64,000 nt of DNA. It comes from Butyricicoccus porcorum. GTDB lineage: Bacteria; Bacillota; Clostridia; Oscillospirales; Butyricicoccaceae. The DNA lies in assembly GCF_002157465.1 (NCBI RefSeq), contig NZ_NHOC01000005.1, forward strand, positions 381,134 to 445,133, in the 5' to 3' direction. Below, in pieces: positions 8,751-17,113 of this stretch. A program made the translations under genes and the position numbers. The notes under the pieces are model-generated. The model had not been told where the DNA came from. It did no database searches and saw nothing but the letters and a program-made list of their open reading frames with translations. How positions within the stretch are numbered: the stretch's first letter is position 1; each line of letters opens with the position of its first letter.

Positions 8751-10655
8751 TTATCGTTTGACCGTCATCAGGCAATCCATTGCGCGGATATCGCCCAGAT
8801 TGCCGGTGACATCGGCATACTCCTCCGAATTGGTGACGATTACCGGTGTAACCGTCCGGTAACCCGCCTTGCGGATTGCCGGAATGTCAAATTCCATCAG
8901 CAGGTCGCCGGCGTTTACATGCTGGCCCTCCTGCACATGCGGGGTGTAGTGCTGACCGTTCAGCTGAACGGTGTCGATGCCGATGTGGATGAGCAGCTCC
9001 AGGCCGTTGTCGCATTCCAGACCGACCGCATGACCCATCAGTGTGGACACAGTGCCGGCGCACGGTGCGACTGCTCTGCCCTCCGCCGGGTCTACGGCGA
9101 AGCCCCTGCCGAGCACTTCGGCGGCAAAGGTCTCGTCTCCGGTGTCCGCGAGAGAGACCGCTTTGCCGGTCAGCGGGGAAGCAACCGTGATGTCACCGGT
9201 CTGCGGGGCAGCCTTGCTCTCTGCTGCTTTGATTTCCGGCTGTGTCTGCGGTTCCGGTGCGCCGTTTGCGGTCTCCGGCTCCGTGTCCTTGTAGCCGAAC
9301 AGCCAGGTCAGGACGAACGCAACACCTGCCGAAATGAGGAACATCAGGATATACTTGACCGGTGCGTTGAGGCACAGCAGGATGCCGAAGATGCCGGTGA
9401 CGCCGGTGCCGGTCGCACCCAGTCCGGTGATAGAGGCAAACATGGCGCCGCAGCCGCCGCCGATGCAGGCGCAGACAAACGGACGGAAAAACCGCATGTT
9501 GACGCCGAAGATTGCCGGTTCCGTGATTCCCATAAAGGCGGACAGCGAGGACGGCAGTGCCATCGACTTCAGCTTGCCGTTGCGCGTCTTGAGTGCAACA
9601 GCCAGTGCGGCAGCGCCCTGTGCGATGTTCGCGGCGGAAGCCAGCGGCAGCCAGTAGGTATAGCCGAACTCCTGAAGCTGTCCGAGGTCGATGATGGTGT
9701 ACATGTGATGAATGCCGGTGACAACGGTCGGCGCATACAGTGCGCCCATGACCAGAGAGCCAATACCGAACGGAAGGGAAATCAGTGCCTGAATGCCGGA
9801 GATAATGCCGGTTTCAACGACGTTGAAGACCGGGCCGATGATCGTGAGGGTGAGGAAGCCGGTGACAAAAACAGAAACCAGCGGGGTGATGAACAGGTCG
9901 AGCATCGCCGGCACACGCTTGTGCAGCCACGTTTCAATTTTTGCCATGACAAAGACCGCGATGATGACCGAAATGACATGACCCTGGTAGCCGACCATCG
10001 GCACCTGCCACAGGCCAAAGACATCGAGATAATTTTCCACGCCGCCGCTCATCGTCCATGCGTTTTGCAGGTTCGGATGCACCATAATCATACCGATGAC
10101 CGCACCGAGGAACGGATTTCCGCCAAACACCTTTGCGCCGGAGAAGCCGATGAGCACCGGCAGGAAGACATAGGCGGTATTGGAGAACAGATTGGCGAGC
10201 ACAAACAGCGTGCTCTCGTTGGACAGGTTGAGGTAGCCGTTGTTGATGAGGAAGTTGAGCGACTCCATGATACCCATCAGGAAGCCGGATGCGACGATCG
10301 CCGGAATGATCGGTACAAAGATATCGCCGAGTGTCTTGACGAAGCGCTGAAGCGGATTGCCCTTCTGTGCGGCGGCCGCCTTGACATCCTCCTTGCTGGC
10401 GGCCTGTACGCCCGCCTGTGCGATGAATTCATCATAGACCTTGTTGACGACGCCGGTGCCGAAGATGATCTGCAACTGACCGGACGCTTCAAATACGCCC
10501 TTGACGCCCTCTACATCCTCCAGTGCTTTTTTGCTGCACTTGCTGTTGTCCGCAATGACGAGGCGCAGGCGCGTCGCGCAGTGCGCTGCGGATACCAGAT
10601 TCTCTTTTCCGCCGATTTGTGCCAATACGCCGGCGGCCGCTTTTCCGTAATTCAT
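8751..10655 (-). CDS. scrA: Sucrose-type PTS transporter subunit EIIBCA
   Basis: 634-residue fused PTS permease. The EIIB domain (residues 1-85) has the phosphocysteine Cys26 in SAAHCATRLRL. The EIIC membrane domain spans about 100-460 (PIIPAIVASGFLMGI, GVNMRFFRPF). A Pro/Glu/Ala linker leads to the EIIA domain (about 490-634) with phospho-His557 in LLIHIGIDTVQLNG. It imports and phosphorylates sucrose, and possibly other beta-glucosides. Because EIIA is fused, only HPr and EI are needed from elsewhere. Sucrose specificity comes from the scrB/scrK/LacI context. An operator and a promoter lie directly upstream. Confidence 0.92.
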   Translation of the reverse strand: MNYGKAAAGVLAQIGGKENLVSAAHCATRLRLVIADNSKCSKKALEDVEGVKGVFEASGQLQIIFGTGVVNKVYDEFIAQAGVQAASKEDVKAAAAQKGNPLQRFVKTLGDIFVPIIPAIVASGFLMGIMESLNFLINNGYLNLSNESTLFVLANLFSNTAYVFLPVLIGFSGAKVFGGNPFLGAVIGMIMVHPNLQNAWTMSGGVENYLDVFGLWQVPMVGYQGHVISVIIAVFVMAKIETWLHKRVPAMLDLFITPLVSVFVTGFLTLTIIGPVFNVVETGIISGIQALISLPFGIGSLVMGALYAPTVVTGIHHMYTIIDLGQLQEFGYTYWLPLASAANIAQGAAALAVALKTRNGKLKSMALPSSLSAFMGITEPAIFGVNMRFFRPFVCACIGGGCGAMFASITGLGATGTGVTGIFGILLCLNAPVKYILMFLISAGVAFVLTWLFGYKDTEPETANGAPEPQTQPEIKAAESKAAPQTGDITVASPLTGKAVSLADTGDETFAAEVLGRGFAVDPAEGRAVAPCAGTVSTLMGHAVGLECDNGLELLIHIGIDTVQLNGQHYTPHVQEGQHVNAGDLLMEFDIPAIRKAGYRTVTPVIVTNSEEYADVTGNLGDIRAMDCLMTVKR

Positions 10656-10699
10656 ACGATTCTCCTTCTGATTTACCCGTGATGTCTGTGATTCTTTTA

Positions 10700-10732
10700 T
10701 GAAATCGATTTCATTTGATGTTTCATATTATA
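10700..10732 (-). promoter_or_regulatory. scrA promoter -10 and LacI-type operator
   Basis: The minus strand shows a perfect TATAAT (10727..10732) with only a weak -35. About 14 nt downstream, at the expected transcript start, is a perfect 14-bp palindrome TGAAATCGATTTCA (10700..10713). Its position suits repression by the LacI-family protein encoded upstream. Confidence 0.75.
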
Positions 10733-10747
10733 AACTCGTCCGCCCGA

Positions 10748-10801
10748 AAAAGAAAGGGCAATATGTTACAAAAAAATTGCATTTTTTGCAGCATATTGCC
10801 C
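10748..10801 (-). terminator. Terminator-like hairpin between scrR and scrA
   Basis: On the minus strand GGGCAATATG (10801..10792) pairs with its complement at 10765..10756. The stem extends inward through one mismatch into an A6/T6 stem with one G-T pair, giving about 20 bp, and is followed by TTTCTTTTT. It should end the scrR transcript before the scrA promoter. Confidence 0.65.
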
Positions 10802-10842
10802 GGTTGTCTCGGATTTATTCTATGCTCTTTGTGTTTTCACTA

Positions 10843-10856
10843 TGAAATTGATTTCA
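10843..10856. promoter_or_regulatory. Second LacI-type operator, just after scrR
   Basis: TGAAATTGATTTCA differs from the 10700..10713 operator by one base and lies 130-140 bp from it. The spacing would allow two repressor dimers to loop the DNA across the scrA promoter (inference). Confidence 0.65.
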
Positions 10857-10862
10857 TATATA

Positions 10863-11843
10863 TTACAGTGAATCCTGCCGGATGATTTCATATCCCAGCT
10901 TGAGCTGTTTTTTCATGTCGATGCCGCTTTCCAGAATTTGCAGCAGCATCTTTGCCGCTTCCGCACCGCCGTCCTCATAGAACAGGTGCACCGTGGTCAG
11001 GCGGGGTGAAACGATTTCCGTCATGCGCGAATGACCGACGCCGACAATCGCCACATCCTCCGGGATGCGCTTGCCGACGCCCTTGATGTACTGCATTGCG
11101 CCGACCGCGAGCGTATCCGTCGCGCAGAACACCGCGTCCACCTTCGGCGCGCGTTCAAACAGCTGCTGTGCGGCGGCGTTGCCGTCCTCCAGCGTGAAGC
11201 CGGTGACAATCATGTGCTCGTCCGCAATTTCAATGCCGCGCTCTCTGAGTGCCTCCAGAAACCCTGCACGCCGCGCCGCGCCGACCGCGCGGTCGCGGTT
11301 GGTCACGCCGATGTAGCCGACATGCTTCCGACCGGAATCGAGCAGCTCGCGCGTAATCTCCCGCGCCGCATCGTGGTCGTTGTTGTACACGCACGACAGA
11401 TAATCCACCTGCTGGCTGAGTACAACGACCGGAACCGGATAATTCTGCAAAATCTGGCGATGGCGCGGGGTCAGCAATGTGCCGAGAAAAATAACGCCCT
11501 CGACCTGTCCCTGCTGGAACAGCTCCAGATAGCGCAGTTCTTTTTCCACATTGTTTTCCGTGTTGGCGAGCAGAATGCCGAACCCCCGGTCACCCAGCGC
11601 GGAGGAAATGCCCGCGACCATCCCGCCAATGCTCTCCGAATTGATTTTTGGCAGGATGACACCGACCAGCCTGCTCTTCCCGGTGCGCAGAATCTGCGCC
11701 TGCCGGGAGGGAACATAGCCGGTTGCATCAATCACCGTCTGAATTTTCCGTTTTTTCTCCTCACTCACATAGCCGTGGTTGAGATATCTGGACACGCATG
11801 CCTTGGATACGCCCGCCAGCTTTGCAATTTCCGCAATGGTCAT
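10863..11843 (-). CDS. scrR: LacI-family repressor of the sucrose operon
   Basis: 326-residue LacI/GalR regulator. The N-terminal HTH reads MTIAEIAKLAGVSKACVSRYLN with a hinge helix near residue 50 (VPSRQAQILRTG). The sugar-binding core follows (VGVILPKINSESIGGMVAGI, VDAVFCATDTLAVGAM, VGVGHSRMTEIVSPRLTTV). It sits upstream of and codirectional with scrA. Two near-identical palindromes flank the intergenic region after its stop, so it probably represses the scr operon and is relieved by sucrose or a phosphorylated sugar. The gene name is inferred from context. Confidence 0.85.
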   Translation of the reverse strand: MTIAEIAKLAGVSKACVSRYLNHGYVSEEKKRKIQTVIDATGYVPSRQAQILRTGKSRLVGVILPKINSESIGGMVAGISSALGDRGFGILLANTENNVEKELRYLELFQQGQVEGVIFLGTLLTPRHRQILQNYPVPVVVLSQQVDYLSCVYNNDHDAAREITRELLDSGRKHVGYIGVTNRDRAVGAARRAGFLEALRERGIEIADEHMIVTGFTLEDGNAAAQQLFERAPKVDAVFCATDTLAVGAMQYIKGVGKRIPEDVAIVGVGHSRMTEIVSPRLTTVHLFYEDGGAEAAKMLLQILESGIDMKKQLKLGYEIIRQDSL

Positions 11844-11876
11844 AATCTTTGTTATCCTCTTCTGTTTCCGGGGCTG

Positions 11877-12191
11877 TCACAGTCCTGCCAGCCACATAAG
11901 CTCGGCTTCATTCGGCTGGTACACCGTTTGCCTGTCGCGCCCGACAAATACCGTCGTGCCGCCCAGCATACCGTACCACATGCCGTCGTTCATCTGCCCG
12001 GAAAACAGGATGCTCTCTTCTATCTTCACTGTGCGCTGTCCGGTTTTGTCCTCCAGCACAACACTGCCATATACGGGGCCTTTCTCCGGTGCGCCCTCGC
12101 AGCCGAAGTCCGGCTCTTCAATATATAACAGCCGTCCCTTCGGGCGGAAGATCGATCCATTTACATCAAACGGTTCCCATTTGTTTGCCAT
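11877..12191 (-). CDS. Hypothetical 104-residue protein
   Basis: Not assigned to a family. It is a small, mostly beta-strand-forming soluble protein without signal peptide or membrane segment; features are MANKWEPFDVNGSIFRPKG at the start and many Gly/Tyr/Trp residues. It has a clear AGGAGGAGG site and its own promoter. It ends 33 nt before scrR on the same strand, so the two are probably cotranscribed. Its link to sucrose metabolism is unproven. Confidence 0.7.
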   Translation of the reverse strand: MANKWEPFDVNGSIFRPKGRLLYIEEPDFGCEGAPEKGPVYGSVVLEDKTGQRTVKIEESILFSGQMNDGMWYGMLGGTTVFVGRDRQTVYQPNEAELMWLAGL

Positions 12192-12229
12192 ATCCTTATC
12201 CTCCTCCTGCGTCTCTGGTTGATATGTTT

Positions 12230-12257
12230 ATTATACCAAGATTAGATGCGGTTTCAA
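12230..12257 (-). promoter_or_regulatory. Predicted promoter for the 104-residue gene and scrR
   Basis: Minus strand TTGAAA (12252..12257), 16-nt spacer, perfect TATAAT (12230..12235), about 38 nt upstream of the ATG at 12191. Confidence 0.65.
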
Positions 12258-12344
12258 AGTGCAAATTTTGCGGCAAAAGACCCTTCTTGTCATGTACACC
12301 GGATACATCCACCGAAACATTTCTCCCGGACTTCGCCGCGTTTC

Positions 12345-12761
12345 TTACTTCAGCACGCCGTCAATTTTTGCCTGCACTTCATCCAGCACGCTGAATGCGC
12401 GGCGCAGCATCTCCCAGCACACGCGCGCAGCGGTGCCGGGTGTAATCACGGCATCCATGGCGGCGGCAACCTCGCTGTCACTGTCGATATAAAACCGCAG
12501 CCATGCGTATGCCTCATTGATCTCGTTGAGTGTGCGCAGCATCGGGCGCACCCGATCCTTCGGCACCTTGCCGAGCTGGAAAATACGGATGCGAAATTCT
12601 GTTCCGTCCGCGCCGAACACCATGACGACATTGTACAGGCTGCCGTCATTGCCTGCCAGCTCGACCGCGACATAATGGCTGCCGTCCGGCTGTGGGTTTT
12701 CCATATATTTGATATCATGGCGCTGTAAGCGCTCGATAAATGCTTCTGCCGACTGATTCAT
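12345..12761 (-). CDS. YbjN-like protein
   Basis: 138 residues starting MNQSAEAFIERLQRHDIKY. The arrangement of a beta-sheet half (YVAVELAGNDGSLYNVVMVF) and a helical half with LRTLNEINEAYAWLRFYIDSDS resembles the YbjN/secretion-chaperone-like fold, in which an L-N-x-N run precedes a strand ending in Asp. Start at 12761 (GGAGG 10 nt upstream) preferred over an in-frame ATG ten codons earlier. It lies downstream of the rRNA methyltransferase gene on the same strand. YbjN proteins are thought to be regulatory or chaperone-like; no specific role can be assigned. Confidence 0.65.
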   Translation of the reverse strand: MNQSAEAFIERLQRHDIKYMENPQPDGSHYVAVELAGNDGSLYNVVMVFGADGTEFRIRIFQLGKVPKDRVRPMLRTLNEINEAYAWLRFYIDSDSEVAAAMDAVITPGTAARVCWEMLRRAFSVLDEVQAKIDGVLK

Positions 12762-12800
12762 GCCTGTATTTCCTCCTGTTTTCCGTTGCAATGATACGGT

Positions 12801-14189
12801 TTATCTGCCCACCCAGCGCAGTCCTCTGGGATAATGGTTTTTCATGATGCCGCCCGCGCATTTGCCCCATCCCAGGACAAATCCGTCTGCGGCAACTGCT
12901 GTCCAGCCCTTTTCCCCGTCCCACGGGAAGGTTTCTCCCCGCAGGTATTGTTCCACGCGCGGGTCATCCGCGGGCAGGTCGCATACGCGGTAAAATGCCG
13001 CCGGCGGCAGCGCATGGGCGAGTGCGTGCGACGGCTCAAAGCGATTTTTGCGCAGCGTACCCAGTTCCACGCCGCACGCGCGGACGCGCAACTCATCCAC
13101 TTCCTGCATGCGCGGGTCGGTCAGCAAATACAGCCGGTCTTTCCGCTGCCGGACACAGCCGTTCGGCAGCTCTCTGACATGCTCCAGCACAGGCTGTATC
13201 ATGCGTTCATATGCCTCCTGCTCCTTTTTCGTGCGCGCAGCCGGGAAAGTAACTTCCGGTTGTTCCGCAGGCGCGCCGGTTTTGCGCAAAACAGCGGCAA
13301 AATGCCCTTCGCCATCCAGCTGATGCGGCCAGAGCCGGAATGCCGCCGCGACCGATGGATTGCCGTTTTCTGCCCAGTCCGGGCGCGCGGGTGCGAACAG
13401 TATCGGCGGGTCGGCCACCTGCACCATTTCAAAATCGGGATGCCGTTCGAGGAACCGCGACAGCGTGCCTTCGTCCTCCTCCGGCGCGAACGTACAGGTC
13501 GAATAGACCAGTATCCCACCGCCGCGCAGCATGTCCGCCGCACAGTCGAGAATCCCCGCCTGTCGTTCCGCACAGAAAGCCGGAAGCTCCGGCGTCCATT
13601 CGTCCTGCGCCGGGTTGCCATCCTTGCGGAACATGCCCTCACCGGAGCACGGCGCATCTACGACAATTTTATCAAAAAATCCGGGAAAGTACTGCGCGAG
13701 CCGTTCCGGAGTCTCATTGAGCACCACACAATTGGGAATCCCCATGCGCTCGACGCTCTGCGCGAGCACCGCCGCGCGCGAGGTATTGATTTCATTTGCC
13801 ACGAGCAGACCCGCGCCGCGCATGCGTCCCGCCAGATGGGTGGTTTTCCCGCCCGGTGCGGCACACAGATCGAGCACGGTTTCTCCCGGCTGTGCATCCG
13901 CCAGCGCGCCGACCGCCATTGCGGACGGCTCCTGAATATAATATGCCCCCGCTTCATAATACGGATGCCGTCCGGGGCGTTCGGTCTCCGGATAGAAAAA
14001 TCCTTCTTCTGCCCACGGCACCGGTGTAAGAGAAAACGGTGCATGTCCGGCAAACGCCGCCGGAGAAATTTTTAAGGGATTGACGCGCAGTCCGCGCGCC
14101 TGCGGGCGCGCCAGCGCATCCTGAAAGGCGGGGTATTCATCCCCTAGCAGGCGCTGCATGCGCTGTTCAAATTCGATTGGCAGTGCCAT
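12801..14189 (-). CDS. rsmF: RsmF-like rRNA (cytosine-C5) methyltransferase (NOL1/NOP2/Sun family)
   Basis: 462-residue SAM-dependent RNA methyltransferase. The SAM-binding motif VLDLCAAPGGKTTHLA is near residue 105. The two catalytic cysteines appear as DAPCSGEGMFRKD (release Cys) and YSTCTFAPEEDEG (nucleophile). A C-terminal RsmF-type domain of about 150 residues includes PFDGEKG-like FPWDGEKGWTAVAADGFVLGWGK, which separates it from RsmB. Expected activity is m5C formation in 16S rRNA (family knowledge). Normal length for the Firmicute RsmF/YebU type. Confidence 0.88.
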   Translation of the reverse strand: MALPIEFEQRMQRLLGDEYPAFQDALARPQARGLRVNPLKISPAAFAGHAPFSLTPVPWAEEGFFYPETERPGRHPYYEAGAYYIQEPSAMAVGALADAQPGETVLDLCAAPGGKTTHLAGRMRGAGLLVANEINTSRAAVLAQSVERMGIPNCVVLNETPERLAQYFPGFFDKIVVDAPCSGEGMFRKDGNPAQDEWTPELPAFCAERQAGILDCAADMLRGGGILVYSTCTFAPEEDEGTLSRFLERHPDFEMVQVADPPILFAPARPDWAENGNPSVAAAFRLWPHQLDGEGHFAAVLRKTGAPAEQPEVTFPAARTKKEQEAYERMIQPVLEHVRELPNGCVRQRKDRLYLLTDPRMQEVDELRVRACGVELGTLRKNRFEPSHALAHALPPAAFYRVCDLPADDPRVEQYLRGETFPWDGEKGWTAVAADGFVLGWGKCAGGIMKNHYPRGLRWVGR

Positions 14190-14196
14190 AGATGTG

Positions 14197-14394
14197 TTAC
14201 TCCTTCCGCTGGTAATAGATGGTCAACATTCCCGTCGCAATCGCGCACAGCAGCAGCACCAGCATCAGTACCTTGGGCACGCTGCCGGTCAGAAACTGCA
14301 TCATGGGGTTAAAATAATCCAGAATCCACAGCACGACAAACGCGATGGACAGCACAATCGTCGCGTGCGGGAGCAGAGCTTTGATGTATTTCAT
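14197..14394 (-). CDS. Small two-helix membrane protein
   Basis: 65 residues with two predicted transmembrane helices (ATIVLSIAFVVLWILDYF and VLMLVLLLCAIATGMLTIYY) joined by a short loop. Start chosen at ATG 14394 (GGAGG upstream), 4 nt after the phosphodiester glycosidase stop and 7 nt before the rsmF start, so it belongs to the same leftward operon. Family not recognised. Confidence 0.65.
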   Translation of the reverse strand: MKYIKALLPHATIVLSIAFVVLWILDYFNPMMQFLTGSVPKVLMLVLLLCAIATGMLTIYYQRKE

Positions 14395-14398
14395 CCGT

Positions 14399-15445
14399 TC
14401 ATTCCTCCTCTGCGGCGAGATAAATGCAGTCACTGATTTCACGGCCCATGCCAATCGGATGGTTGATCCAGTCGCCGTCATAATACATGACCGCCGATTT
14501 GCCGCCATCCAGATTATAGGCGGTCTGGCAGCCCTCCTCCTGCATGAGAGCGGCGAGCTGCGACATGGTCACGCCGGCGGAATAGCCGTCCTGTCTGCCG
14601 TCCACCAGCACAAACAGGTAATGCCCGGGTGCGATATAGCCGATGGCACAGCGCGGGTTTACCTTATTTAGATATTCTGTCGAGTGAAACGAGTCGAGAA
14701 TTTCGCCGCTGTCCAGCAGCGCGGGGCCGAATGTCCACGTCTGCCAGGCGCCGTCCTGTATCGCCTGTTCTGCATCGAACTGTGATGCGCTGTAGGTTTT
14801 CATCGTGCCATCGAGATACAGCACGCAGACATCCGAGGTTCCCGGATCACTGTTATACAGCGTGCCGTTGCGGATGACACAGGTGCGGCTGCTCTCGCCG
14901 TAGGAATCACCGGAAATCGCAAGCAGGGCGTTGTTGTCGCGCGCCATTTTGTCCACATAATCGCGGATATTGCGCCCATAGGTGGACTGGGCAAAGGCAG
15001 TTTGGATGCAGCGCGTGGAGGTCACATAGAGATCCGCCGTAAAATACACCAGCGGCTCGCCGTTGATCGTACACGAAACCTGTTCGATTGTGAATTCAGC
15101 GGTTTTTCCCGCATATTCCTGCACGGTTTTACGCGTTTTCTCCGCCGCGTGGAACGCGTCAATTTCACTCTGGTCTGCCGCCAGTGACGAGGTATCCGCA
15201 TGGCTCCAGTCATTGGTGCTGGCCGGTGGAATGCCGAGTGCGCCGTCCGCGGACTCGCCGCTGCCCTCCTGTGACGGCAGCGTGAATTGCTGCTGTGATG
15301 CAATGTCCGTGCTGCTGTCCTCATCCTGTATGACGGCGCTGCCCTGCGGCAGAATATACGTCACCAGCAGCACAGCGCCCACGCAGACAGCCGCCGCCGC
15401 GAGGTCGAGCAGTGCCAGCGCCCAGACCGGAAGTTTTTTCTTCAT
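14399..15445 (-). CDS. Phosphodiester glycosidase (NAGPA-domain) family exported protein
   Basis: 348 residues. An N-terminal membrane anchor (ALALLDLAAAAVCVGAVLLVTYIL) is followed by a Ser/Asp-rich linker and a NAGPA-like domain from about residue 120 to the end. Signature segments are NALLAISGDSYG, VNPRCAIGYIAPGHYLFVLV and the C-terminal AYNLDGGKSAVMYYDG. Relatives uncover N-acetylglucosamine phosphodiesters or act on wall teichoic acid or capsule; the substrate here is unknown. The ATG overlaps the stop of the ModE-like gene by 4 nt, so the two are coupled. Confidence 0.85.
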   Translation of the reverse strand: MKKKLPVWALALLDLAAAAVCVGAVLLVTYILPQGSAVIQDEDSSTDIASQQQFTLPSQEGSGESADGALGIPPASTNDWSHADTSSLAADQSEIDAFHAAEKTRKTVQEYAGKTAEFTIEQVSCTINGEPLVYFTADLYVTSTRCIQTAFAQSTYGRNIRDYVDKMARDNNALLAISGDSYGESSRTCVIRNGTLYNSDPGTSDVCVLYLDGTMKTYSASQFDAEQAIQDGAWQTWTFGPALLDSGEILDSFHSTEYLNKVNPRCAIGYIAPGHYLFVLVDGRQDGYSAGVTMSQLAALMQEEGCQTAYNLDGGKSAVMYYDGDWINHPIGMGREISDCIYLAAEEE

Positions 15446-15798
15446 TCGTCCCGCTCCTCCATATCGCCAAAAAATTCGTCATACAACCGGTCAGACTGTT
15501 GCTGGACCGCATGTACAAAGGCATCATACCGCTGTAAGAAAGCTTTTCCCTCCGGTGTCAGTGCTGCATTGCCGCCGCCGCTGCCGCCCGCCTCTCGGCT
15601 GAGCAGCGCAAAACCCAGATCGTCCTCCGCGCGGTTGAGGATTTTCCACGCCTTGGAATATGCCATGCCCATATCGCGGCAGGCGGCGCGGATCGAGCCG
15701 CGGTTTTCGACGCCGTGCAGCAGCTCCGCCACGCCGGGGCCGAAAAATTTCTGGTCACGGAACAACCGCAGGCGCAGGTCATATCGCAATGGTTCCAT
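15442..15798 (-). CDS. ModE N-terminal-like winged-helix regulator
   Basis: 118-residue protein consisting mainly of a LysR/ModE-type winged helix: RLRLFRDQKFFGPGVAELLHG, GSIRAACRDMGMAYSKAWKIL and the wing region ALLSREAGGSGGGNAALTPEGK. It lacks the molybdate-binding TOBE domains of full ModE, so the ligand is unclear. Start at ATG 15798 with GGAGAG upstream. It overlaps the downstream glycosidase gene by ATGA. The mobile element at 15.9-30.4 kb is inserted immediately upstream and separates this gene from whatever originally lay to the right. Confidence 0.8.
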   Translation of the reverse strand: MEPLRYDLRLRLFRDQKFFGPGVAELLHGVENRGSIRAACRDMGMAYSKAWKILNRAEDDLGFALLSREAGGSGGGNAALTPEGKAFLQRYDAFVHAVQQQSDRLYDEFFGDMEERDE

Positions 15799-16142
15799 TG
15801 CCCATCTCTCCTTTGCATGATACGTATGGGTTTTATTATACCATGCCTGCATGCAAAATGTCTGTACTTTTGGTGAACAGAATCGGGCAGCAAAAAGCCT
15901 CCCTCCATTTGAGGGTGCAACTTAGGGATTTTCAGAAAACGAGAATTTTTGAGTGACACCTTCAGATAGTGGGCCAAAACGGAATAGCGACCATGCAAGA
16001 GTAGAAATGCTCCTGCATGGTCGTTTTCTTTATGCACAAATCCTGCTGCTAATGTTTGTCAGTATTATGCCTCCGAATTGACTTGCTATAGTGCCGCCGT
16101 AGAGCGAATATGTACCTACCAAATATCAAGGAGGTACACACT
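15799..16142. other. Non-coding left junction of the mobile element
   Basis: 344 bp without a gene. It contains the 5' region of the ModE-like gene with a TATAAT, the left attachment site (15898..15929) and a hairpin at 15988..16023 whose 10-bp arms (CGACCATGCA and complement) are followed by TTTTCTTT on the plus strand. It ends with the SD site AAGGAGG of the gene at 16143. The hairpin may insulate element genes from outside transcription. Confidence 0.7.
15898..15929. mobile_element. attL: left end of the 14.5-kb mobile element
   Basis: The chromosomal half is CCTCCCTCCA (15898..15907). The core TTTG (15908..15911) is repeated at the right end (30412..30415). The element side carries GGGTGCAACTTAGGGAT (15913..15929), which matches the inverted right-end sequence at 30393..30409 in 14 of 17 positions. 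The exact crossover dinucleotide (probably TT) is inferred. Confidence 0.75.
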
Positions 16143-16826
16143 ATGGAATTCAACTACAATGTCACCGGAGAGCGCAGAAAGGCACTGGTCACCACCATTT
16201 CCGAGGTTCTCGGTATGAAGGCTGTTTACAAGGGAATGCCCACCGCCGCATACGCAATCGACAACCTCACCGTTACCAAGGAAGGTACCCTGATTGCTGA
16301 TGAGCGCACTGACGAGGCCACCCTGAACAAGGTGCTTGCAACACTGGCAGATGCCGGATTCACCACCGAGGCCCCGGATGGCGCTGACGCAGAGGAACCG
16401 ACCGGGCTGGTCATTTCCATGCCGATGGACGGTTTCAGCGAGGCCGCAATAGACAATCTCCGCAAGCTGGTGGATAGCAAGGCCACCCTCATCAGGAAGG
16501 CGCTGGCGGTCGAGGCCCTGCCCATCGAAGTGAACGATGACCGGGTTTCCTTCCCTTGGTTCAGCGAGATGCCGGAGTCAGAAGATACACAGGCTTACAT
16601 GGCGCTCATCACGGCACTGTGCGAGATGGCCAAAAATCAGAAGCGAGTGACCGCTATCGACAAGGCTCCCGCCAACGAGAAATATGCCTTCCGGTGTTTC
16701 CTGCTGCGCCTCGGCTTTATCGGTGATGAGTACAAAACCGCTCGGAAAATCCTGCTCCGCAATCTGACGGGCAACACTGCATTCCGCAATGGTCGGCCTG
16801 CTAAGGAGGAACTTCCATGCGAGTGA
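16143..16826 (+). CDS. Conserved accessory protein of clostridial mobile elements (often labelled virulence protein)
   Basis: 227 residues beginning MEFNYNVTGERRKALVTTIS. The first half contains MPTAAYAIDNLTVTKEGTL and an acidic linker (GADAEEPTG). The second half contains GFSEAAIDNLRKLVDSKATLIRKAL and a C-terminal segment KYAFRCFLLRLGFIGDEYK that precedes a basic end. I recognise this type from integrative elements of gut Clostridia, where it is annotated as a virulence protein without evidence. Start at 16143 with AAGGAGG 8 nt upstream. It overlaps the start of the DUF4314 gene by 10 nt, so they are coupled. Function unknown. Confidence 0.75.
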   Translation: MEFNYNVTGERRKALVTTISEVLGMKAVYKGMPTAAYAIDNLTVTKEGTLIADERTDEATLNKVLATLADAGFTTEAPDGADAEEPTGLVISMPMDGFSEAAIDNLRKLVDSKATLIRKALAVEALPIEVNDDRVSFPWFSEMPESEDTQAYMALITALCEMAKNQKRVTAIDKAPANEKYAFRCFLLRLGFIGDEYKTARKILLRNLTGNTAFRNGRPAKEELPCE

Positions 16827-17040
16827 TTTTACCAGCAGCCCTCCATGCCCTCCGAGCCAGTATACTCCCGGTACACGGGTGGAGCTGCTCCAAATGGAGG
16901 ACACACAGGCCCCACCGATAGGCACCAAGGGAACGGTCATCGGCATTGATGACACAGGCTCCCTGATGGTGCATTGGGACAACGGCTCCGAACTGAATGT
17001 TCTCTACGGTATCGACCGCTGCCGGATTATCACCGAATAA
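16817..17040 (+). pseudogene. DUF4314 small protein gene with an apparent single-base deletion
   Basis: A DUF4314 protein of about 75 residues is encoded: the core TPGTRVELLQMEDTQAPPIG followed by TKGTVIGIDDTGSLMVHWDN and VLYGIDRCRI. The only ATG with an SD site (AAGGAGG, ATG at 16817) is in another frame and leads to a stop after 34 codons. That frame reads up to LHALRA; restoring one base around 16855 would join it to the QYTPGTRVEL core, as in intact relatives. The alternative in-frame ATG at 16789 lies inside the upstream gene and has no SD. Either a real frameshift, a sequencing error or translational recoding. Confidence 0.6.
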
Positions 17041-17113
17041 GCCAAAGGCCACACTGATTGGATGTTCCTTTCAGCGTGGCCCCGGTCGTTTAAGGCCTAT
17101 TCAGTAGAGTGGA

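Noticed and set aside
8685-10682. 665-codon open frame on the plus strand opposite scrA
   Set aside because: It is the antisense shadow of the PTS gene: His/Arg/Asp-rich low-complexity translation, no SD, no family resemblance.
15988-16023. Element end defined by this hairpin
   Set aside because: Not repeated at the right end; the TTTG core with inverted arms at 15898..15929 and 30393..30423 gives a better boundary.
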